Positions 58,675-64,000 of a DNA stretch of 64,000 bases are shown here, one piece after another. The stretch covers positions 47,929 to 111,928 of the forward strand of contig NZ_LYXZ01000038.1 of NCBI RefSeq assembly GCF_001676615.1. Reading direction: 5' to 3'. Made by a program: the position numbers and the translations under genes. Under the pieces are notes generated by a model, which was not told the origin of the DNA, did no database searches, and was given only the letters and a program-made list of their open reading frames with translations. The stretch is from Labrys sp. WJW. GTDB taxonomy: Bacteria; Pseudomonadota; Alphaproteobacteria; Rhizobiales; Labraceae. Within the stretch, counting starts at the first letter, position 1; the number at the start of each line of letters is the position of its first letter.

Positions 58675-58715
58675 CCTCAAATAGATGCTATGCTTGAGTA
58701 ATTCCTCAAATAGAT
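58663..58715. promoter_or_regulatory. Two tandem TetR operators
   Basis: ATTTGAG-N6-CTCAAAT (58663-58682) and TTGAG-N6-CTCAA (58694-58709) share the same arms and spacing. They are 29 bp apart centre to centre; the 12-base string CCTCAAATAGAT is repeated at 58675-58686 and 58704-58715. The first overlaps the tetR start codon. The divergent gene starts 67 bases past the second. Confidence 0.7.
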
Positions 58716-58781
58716 AGCCGCCTTCCTGCCACCGCGCAATCCGGCGCGAGCCGGGCGGGAACTCGGCGAAAGGATGGTTCC

Positions 58782-59351
58782 ATGCTTGCTTTGCCTGCCA
58801 GCACCACGGCCCTCATTCTGATCGATCTGCAGAATGGAATTGTCTCTACACCGGCCGAGCCCTATTCCGGCCCGGATGTGCTCGCCCGGGGACGTCTACT
58901 CGCCCAGCGCTTTCGCGCAGCCGGAGCGCCCGTCATTCTCGTCAATGTCGCCTTTTCCGCCGATCGCGGCGATGCCCTCAAGGCCCCCGTCGACCAGCCG
59001 ATGAAAATGCCGCCCGGCGGATTTCCCGAAGGCTGGGCGGATCTGGCCGAGGGTCTTGCCGAGCCCTCCGATCTCAGGGTCACCAAGCATCAATGGGGCG
59101 CCTTCTATGGCACCGAGCTCGATCTGCAGCTGAGGCGGCGCGGCATTACTACCGTGGTCATCGGCGGCATCGCCACCAATATCGGCGTCGAGTCGACCGC
59201 CCGCGCTGCGCACGAACACGGATATGCCGTCGTGCTGGCGGAAGACGCCTGCACGGGCCGCGCCGCCGACATGCACGCCTTCGCCTTCCAGCGCATTTTC
59301 CCCTTGCTCGCCCGCGTCACCAAGGCCGACGACATCGCGCTGCAGCCATGA
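58782..59351 (+). CDS. Isochorismatase-like hydrolase without catalytic Cys
   Basis: 189 aa. Cysteine-hydrolase fold: acid D15 in LILIDLQNGI, basic K102 in VTKHQWGAFYGTELD, and the nucleophile strand reads GGIATNIGVEST with Gly135 where nicotinamidase-type enzymes have Cys. True isochorismatases (EntB, PhzD) also lack Cys, so vinyl-ether or similar hydrolysis is possible; otherwise it is inactive as an amidase. Controlled by the divergent TetR. Confidence 0.85.
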   Translation: MLALPASTTALILIDLQNGIVSTPAEPYSGPDVLARGRLLAQRFRAAGAPVILVNVAFSADRGDALKAPVDQPMKMPPGGFPEGWADLAEGLAEPSDLRVTKHQWGAFYGTELDLQLRRRGITTVVIGGIATNIGVESTARAAHEHGYAVVLAEDACTGRAADMHAFAFQRIFPLLARVTKADDIALQP

Positions 59352-59411
59352 GAAGCCCACAGGCACGGTCGGGGATACGCAGCTAGAAACCCAAGCCGGC
59401 GACGGCGGGAC

Positions 59412-59443
59412 AAGGCCATGGCGCTGACAGTCGCCATGGCCTT
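59412..59443. terminator. Bidirectional terminator hairpin
   Basis: Perfect 12-bp stem (AAGGCCATGGCG 59412-59423, CGCCATGGCCTT 59432-59443) with an 8-base loop between the convergent isochorismatase-like and glyA genes. There is only a weak T-tract on either side, so it may be rho-assisted. Confidence 0.65.
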
Positions 59444-59458
59444 TCGTTGCGTTGTCGC

Positions 59459-60763
59459 TCAGTCATAGATCGGGAAGCGGGCGAGCAGACTGTGCACCGC
59501 CTCGCGCACGCCGGCTTCCACAGCTGAATTGCTCGCCTCACCATTGGCGGCGAGACCGTCGATCACCGCCAATGTGAGGCGGGCGACCTCCTTGAATTCC
59601 TCGACCATGAAGCCGCGGGTCGTGCAGGCCGGCGTGCCCAGGCGTACGCCGGAGGTGACCATCGGCCCCTGGGGATCGAAGGGAATGCCGTTCTTGTTGC
59701 AGGTGATATGGGCCCGGCCGAGCGCGGCCTCCACCGCCTTGCCGGTGAGGTTCTTGCGACGCAGGTCCACCAGCATCAGATGGGTATCGGTGCCGCCCGA
59801 CACGATGTCGACGCCACCCGAGGACAGGGCCTCGGCGAGCGCCCTGGCATTGTCGACGACATTGGCGGCGTATGTCTTGAACGCGGGCGTCAGCGCCTCG
59901 CCGAAAGCCACCGCCTTGGCGGCGATCACATGCATCAGCGGACCACCCTGCAGCCCGGGGAAGACGGCTGAATTGATCTTCTTGCCGATTTCCTCGTCAT
60001 TCGACAGCACCATGCCACCCCGCGGGCCGCGCAGGGTCTTGTGCGTCGTGGTCGTCACCACATGGGCATGATCGAGCGGGTTGGGATGCACGCCGCCGGC
60101 GACCAGGCCCGCGAAATGCGCCATGTCGACGAAGAGCTTGGCGCCGACCTCGTCCGCGATCTCCCGGAAGGCCTTGAAATCGATGATGCGCGGATAGGCC
60201 GAGCCGCCGGCCAGGATGACCTTGGGCTGGTGTGTCCTGGCAAGGTCCCGCACTTGGTCGAGGTCGATGCGATGCGTCTGCGGGTCGACGCCATAGGAAA
60301 CCACGTTGAACCACTTGCCGGACTGGTTGACCGGCGCCCCATGGGTGAGATGTCCGCCTGCCGCCAGATTGAGGCCGAGGAAGGTATCGCCAGGCTGTAT
60401 CAGGGCCATGAACACCGCCTGGTTGGCCTGGCTGCCGGAATTGGGCTGCACATTGGCAAAACTGCAGTTGAACATCTGCCGCGCCCGCTCGCGGGCGAGT
60501 TCCTCGACCTCGTCGACATGCTGGCAGCCGCCATAATAGCGCCGCCCGGGATAGCCCTCGGCATATTTGTTGGTGAGGACGGAGCCCTGTGCTTCCAGCA
60601 CGGCCCTGGATACGATGTTTTCCGAGGCGATCAGCTCGATCTCCTCGCGCTGGCGATGGAGCTCGCGGCCGATGGCGCCGCTGACCGCCGGATCGGCCTC
60701 GGCCAGGTTATCGTGAAAGAAATGGCCGGTATCCGTACCAGCGGATCTGACAGGGCTGTCCAT
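59459..60763 (-). CDS. glyA: Serine hydroxymethyltransferase
   Basis: 434 aa, standard SHMT length. PLP lysine K242 in VTTTTHKTLRGPRGG, plus SELIASENIV-like start (EIELIASENIVS), NKYAEGYPGRRYYGG and NKNGIPFDPQGPMVTSG. Converts serine and tetrahydrofolate to glycine and 5,10-methylene-THF. It follows ppc on the same strand by 45 bases, and PEP carboxylase and SHMT are both enzymes of the serine cycle for C1 assimilation, so a methylotrophy-type context is conceivable, though each is also housekeeping. Confidence 0.95.
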   Translation of the reverse strand: MDSPVRSAGTDTGHFFHDNLAEADPAVSGAIGRELHRQREEIELIASENIVSRAVLEAQGSVLTNKYAEGYPGRRYYGGCQHVDEVEELARERARQMFNCSFANVQPNSGSQANQAVFMALIQPGDTFLGLNLAAGGHLTHGAPVNQSGKWFNVVSYGVDPQTHRIDLDQVRDLARTHQPKVILAGGSAYPRIIDFKAFREIADEVGAKLFVDMAHFAGLVAGGVHPNPLDHAHVVTTTTHKTLRGPRGGMVLSNDEEIGKKINSAVFPGLQGGPLMHVIAAKAVAFGEALTPAFKTYAANVVDNARALAEALSSGGVDIVSGGTDTHLMLVDLRRKNLTGKAVEAALGRAHITCNKNGIPFDPQGPMVTSGVRLGTPACTTRGFMVEEFKEVARLTLAVIDGLAANGEASNSAVEAGVREAVHSLLARFPIYD

Positions 60764-60808
60764 GAAACTCCTCCCTTGTGGCGCCCGGAGGCGCTGATAT
60801 GACCATCG

Positions 60809-63502
60809 TCAGCCGGTCCAACCGAGCCCGGCCGAGATGCAGTTGATCGAAAGCAGCAGGGCATTGACCGCCCGCTTGGGGCTGGCGGACTTGCCGTCCT
60901 GGGCGCGCACTTCACGCAAGAGCTGGACCTGCAGGCGGTGGATCGCATCCATCTGCGGGCGGATCTGGTCGAAATGCCGCTTGAAGGAGGGAAACCGCTC
61001 CGAAAGGGCCAGCCCGCCATTGACCTCGCCGATCATCTTGCGGGTCAGCTCATATTCGGCAGCGATCTTGCGATAGATGCGTTCGCCCACTTCGCCGTCC
61101 TGCACCAGCGAGGCATAGAGGCGCCCGATTTCCATGTCGGTCTGGTAGAGGCCCTTGTCGACCTCGTCGACGACGAGCCGGAAGAAACGGGAGCGCTCGA
61201 ACATCTGGCGCAGGAGGTCGAGTCCGGCCTCGCCGCGAACGCTGACGAAGGAGTTGAGCGCACTGCCGATGCCGTACCAATTGGTGATCAGGTGCCGGTT
61301 CTGGCTCCAAGCAAAGACCCAGGGAATGGCGCGCAGATCGGAAATGTCGCGGGCGCCGAAGCGCCGGGCCGGCCGAGAGCCGATCTTGAGCAGCGACAGC
61401 TCCTCGACCGGGCTCGCCTGGTTGAAATAGTCGATGAAGCCCGGCTCGCGGATCAGGCCGGAGTAGGTAGCCTGCGACATGCCGGTGAGCGCTTCCAGCG
61501 CCTCGTTGAACTCGGGATTGTCCTTGAGCTGGCTCTCGTTGCGCGACTTGACCGAGTGCGCGAACACACTCGCCGCCAGGATCTCCAATTGGTAGAGGCC
61601 GGTGCCGCGATTGGCGAATTTCGACGATACCACCTCGCCCTGCTCGGTGACGCGCATCACCCCGTCGATGGTGCCGGCCGGCTGCGCCGCGATGGCCCGG
61701 CCGGTGGGCGCCCCGCCGCGGCTGACCGAACCACCCCGGCCATGGAAGAAGCTGATCTTGACCTTGCGCTTGACGCCGAGGGCGGTGATGCGCCGCTGGG
61801 CCTTGCTCAGCTCCCAATTGGACGCAAGGAAGCCGCCATCCTTGTTCGAGTCGGAGTAGCCGAGCATCACTTCCTGGCGGTTGGCGAATTCGCGCACCGA
61901 TCGGCGCACGATCGAAATGCCGAGCAACTGATCGAGAATGTCGGGGGCGGCACGCAGGTCCGCGATGGTCTCGAACAGCGGCACCACGCGCAGATTGATG
62001 GTGCCGCTGCCATCGGAAGCGGTGGCGAGCCCGCTATATTGCGCAAGGAGATAGACGGCGAGCAGGTCGTCGCAGGACCGCGTCATCGACAGGATAAAGG
62101 CACCGATCGCGCCCGTGCCCGGATCGGCGGACGCCTCGCGGATGACATCGAAGAGGTCGAGCAATTCCCGGGCTTCGTCCGACAAGGCCGCCCGGTCGAA
62201 AGCCGGCCTCCTGCCCGATTGCAGCTCGGACCGCAGGCGCGCGCTCCAAGGGCCGGTTTCCGGCTGCGGCGCCTCGCTTCCCGCGATCTGGCCGAACAGC
62301 TCGGCCAGCACGCGATTGACCACGGTGGAATTCTGCCGGATGTCGAGCGAGACGGTGCGGAAGCCGAAACTCTCGACCTGCTGGCGCAGGGGACGAATGA
62401 GGCGCCGTGCCGTCAGGGAGCCGCCCAGCCTGACGAGGACGTTTTCGAGTTCGCCGAGATCGGCGTTGAAGGCATCCGCGCGGGTATAGGGCTCCGCCAT
62501 GGATTCGCTGCGCATGGCACGCAGGCGCTCCAGCATGCCTGCCGCGAACTGACGCAGGGGCTCTCCAGGGTTGCGGGCCATGACGGCCGACACCGCGCCT
62601 GTCGAGCGCAGGAGGCGCTCCAGGGCCTGGCCGAAATCCTCCGGAATATCGACGACATTGGCGCTGACGCTGAGCACGGTCACCAGACGGCGCACCTGCT
62701 GAATATACCAGCCGATGATGGCCTGGCGGCAGGCATCGAGCGCATAGGCCGTGGTCTTGGCCGTGACATTGGGATTGCCGTCGCGGTCGCCGCCGATCCA
62801 GGAGGCGAAATGCAGGAAGGGCGGCACCTTGATGTCATATTCCGGATAGTGGCGCGCCAGGGCCTCCTGGGCCGTCTCGTAGATCCGGGGTGTCGCCTCG
62901 AAGATGACCTCGCGGAAGAAGTGGAGGCCCCAGGCGATTTCGCGCTCGACCGAGGGGCGTTCGAGCCGCAACTCGCCGGACATCCATAACAGCTCGATCT
63001 CGCTTGCCAGATCGTTGACATGCTGCTCGCGCTCGCGCGGGGCCCAGCGATGCTGCTCCAGTTCGGTGAGCTTGCGATAGATGCGCCGGTGGATCTCGAG
63101 AACGGTGACGCGCTTGGCTTCGGTCGGATGGGCCGTCATCGTCGGCCCGACCCACAACTGGTCGAGCGCGGCCTGCACCTCCTCGGCCGGATAGCCGGCC
63201 GAGGCGATCTCGCCCATCACATTGGAAAAGGAACCGACGATCTCGTCGGCGCCGCCGACCTGCTCGAGCTCGCGCCGGGCGCGCATGGCCAGCAATTCGT
63301 TGGCGATGGCAACCAGCTGGAACCAGATCCCGGTCGCCTGCAGGGCACAGATGCGTTGCTTCTTGTCGAGCGTATCCAGTGGCTCGGTGCCGGCCAGCAC
63401 CGCAGCCAGGGATGGCTCGCGTTCGCTGACGACGGACAGGAGCAGCCTGAACAACAGGCTGCGTACATCCTCGCGGAAACTGAGTGGCCTGCTCTCGTCC
63501 AA
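60809..63502 (-). CDS. ppc: Phosphoenolpyruvate carboxylase
   Basis: 897 aa, normal length for bacterial PEPC. Catalytic motifs: TAHPTEAKR (His), GYSDSNKDGGFLASNWEL and FFHGRGGSVSRGGAPTG; ends in the family-like GLGWTG tail. Converts PEP and bicarbonate to oxaloacetate and phosphate, usually under allosteric control (Asp, malate inhibition). Reads toward glyA, with 45 bases between. Confidence 0.95.
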   Translation of the reverse strand: MDESRPLSFREDVRSLLFRLLLSVVSEREPSLAAVLAGTEPLDTLDKKQRICALQATGIWFQLVAIANELLAMRARRELEQVGGADEIVGSFSNVMGEIASAGYPAEEVQAALDQLWVGPTMTAHPTEAKRVTVLEIHRRIYRKLTELEQHRWAPREREQHVNDLASEIELLWMSGELRLERPSVEREIAWGLHFFREVIFEATPRIYETAQEALARHYPEYDIKVPPFLHFASWIGGDRDGNPNVTAKTTAYALDACRQAIIGWYIQQVRRLVTVLSVSANVVDIPEDFGQALERLLRSTGAVSAVMARNPGEPLRQFAAGMLERLRAMRSESMAEPYTRADAFNADLGELENVLVRLGGSLTARRLIRPLRQQVESFGFRTVSLDIRQNSTVVNRVLAELFGQIAGSEAPQPETGPWSARLRSELQSGRRPAFDRAALSDEARELLDLFDVIREASADPGTGAIGAFILSMTRSCDDLLAVYLLAQYSGLATASDGSGTINLRVVPLFETIADLRAAPDILDQLLGISIVRRSVREFANRQEVMLGYSDSNKDGGFLASNWELSKAQRRITALGVKRKVKISFFHGRGGSVSRGGAPTGRAIAAQPAGTIDGVMRVTEQGEVVSSKFANRGTGLYQLEILAASVFAHSVKSRNESQLKDNPEFNEALEALTGMSQATYSGLIREPGFIDYFNQASPVEELSLLKIGSRPARRFGARDISDLRAIPWVFAWSQNRHLITNWYGIGSALNSFVSVRGEAGLDLLRQMFERSRFFRLVVDEVDKGLYQTDMEIGRLYASLVQDGEVGERIYRKIAAEYELTRKMIGEVNGGLALSERFPSFKRHFDQIRPQMDAIHRLQVQLLREVRAQDGKSASPKRAVNALLLSINCISAGLGWTG

Positions 63503-63775
63503 GGCGTCCCCCGTTCGTCTAGCGGTGATCCCGCAGGCAGGAGGCCCGATACCGGCCCTTCGCCTGTTCCCCCGAATGCTTCGTTCTGGGGATTTTTGGT
63601 TGGCTTAGCAGACCGCGTTTTGCCTCGGTTGGGAACGCCCGGACGGGTAGAAATCCTGCTCGTTCGGGTGGTGGAAAGACTGGCCGCCCGGATGACACCG
63701 ATTGCCCTGCCGAGGAATGGCGGACCCTCGCCTCGCCCAGGGCGTGGTGGACGAGGGGTGTGCAACGGCAAGCCA
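63503..63775. other. Upstream region of ppc
   Basis: No gene supported. It should carry the ppc promoter, and short frames here have no ribosome site. No recognisable operator. Confidence 0.3.
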
Positions 63776-63809
63776 GCAAAAGAAAACGGGGGCGACCGAT
63801 GTCGCCCCC
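63776..63809 (-). terminator. Rho-independent terminator of katG
   Basis: A perfect 9-bp stem (GGGGGCGAC 63788-63796, GTCGCCCCC 63801-63809, 4-base loop) is followed, on the minus strand, by GTTTTCTTTT. It lies 32 bases after the katG stop. Confidence 0.85.
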
Positions 63810-63841
63810 GCGTCTTTGATAAACTGCGATTTTCCTGAAGA

Positions 63842-64000
63842 TCAGGCGACATCGAAGCGATCTGCGTTCATGACCTTTGTCCAGGCAGCGACGAAGTCGG
63901 TGACGAACTGGGCCTTGGCATCATCGCTGGCATAGACCTCGGCCAGAGCGCGCAGCTGGGAGTTGGAGCCGAACACCAGGTCGGCCCGGGTGCCGGTCCA
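63842..64000 (-). CDS. katG: Catalase-peroxidase KatG (C-terminal fragment, cut by window edge)
   Basis: Reading in from the right edge on the minus strand gives 52 codons to a TGA at 63842-63844. The peptide, with WTGTRADLVFGSNSQLRAL, VTDFVAAWTKVMNADRFDV and final Ala, is the characteristic C-terminus of KatG. The rest of the gene lies beyond 64000. KatG removes hydrogen peroxide and activates isoniazid in mycobacteria. Confidence 0.92.
   Translation of the reverse strand, partial: WTGTRADLVFGSNSQLRALAEVYASDDAKAQFVTDFVAAWTKVMNADRFDVA

Noticed and set aside
60938..62989. 683-codon open frame on the plus strand
   Set aside because: Entirely antisense to ppc; no recognisable protein.
1..64000. 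tRNA genes, rRNA, CRISPR arrays, insertion sequences or integrases
   Set aside because: None seen: no cloverleaf-like stretches in the gaps, no regular short repeats, no transposase or recombinase motifs in either strand.

Overview
The window reads as chromosomal DNA of a GC-rich alphaproteobacterium, most likely Hyphomicrobiales (Rhizobiales). The grounds are protein families typical of that order (DUF1236 secreted protein, MocR/LysE pair, BKACE enzyme, disordered 'FVEVRRSR' protein) and a palindromic intergenic repeat of the rhizobial type at 91-193. I cannot name the genus. I see no tRNA, rRNA, insertion sequence, phage gene or CRISPR array. Many long frames antisense to real genes are GC-driven shadows and are left out.

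Layout. 1-11.0 kb: small housekeeping and regulatory genes (YigZ, lytic transglycosylase, RibD-like reductase, divergent lysE/mocR pair, TPR/winged-helix regulator, DUF883 protein, a LuxR regulator with a degenerate receiver, DUF1236 protein). 11.0-20.4 kb: a seven-gene minus-strand operon with a divergent gntR. It encodes a sugar-type ABC importer whose two permeases are fused in one chain, an SDR dehydrogenase, a lambda-crystallin-like 3-hydroxy-acid dehydrogenase, a beta-keto acid cleavage enzyme (BKACE) and an SMP-30 lactonase; together they suggest a catabolic route ending in C-C cleavage of a beta-keto acid. 20.4-39.4 kb: mixed genes, including a second LuxR paralogue with the same receiver defect, a LuxR/hybrid-kinase pair, a DadA-like oxidase, a cation efflux protein, a groEL without groES, a class III CoA-transferase, two lipoproteins, a divergent hydrolase/HxlR pair and a divergent Rrf2/flavoprotein pair.

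39.5-52.7 kb is the most unusual part. Ten co-directional genes, the first eight joined by 4-base or longer overlaps, encode a HAD phosphatase, a ureohydrolase-fold enzyme, two separate single-domain SMR/EamA membrane proteins, an esterase, a FemAB/GNAT-like acyltransferase, a histidine kinase, an NtrC-type sigma-54 activator, a cyclopropane-fatty-acid synthase-like methyltransferase and a B12-binding radical SAM enzyme. Divergent from them are a membrane fatty-acid desaturase and a class III aminotransferase. The divergent intergenic region carries two outward-facing sigma-54 (-24/-12) promoters and, between them, a perfect 25-bp palindrome at enhancer distance. I read this as a self-regulated island that builds, modifies and probably flips an uncharacterised amino- or acyl-lipid. 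The product is unknown and this is inference.

52.9-56.9 kb is an arsenic resistance operon: arsR, LMW-type arsC, an ArsC(glutaredoxin type)-ArsN acetyltransferase fusion, acr3 and arsH, with a divergent DUF6428 protein bearing a Cys-rich tail. 57.0-64.0 kb holds a MipA/OmpV outer-membrane protein, a TetR/isochorismatase-like pair with two tandem operators, glyA (SHMT) and ppc (PEP carboxylase) in tandem, and the 3' end of katG with a clear terminator.
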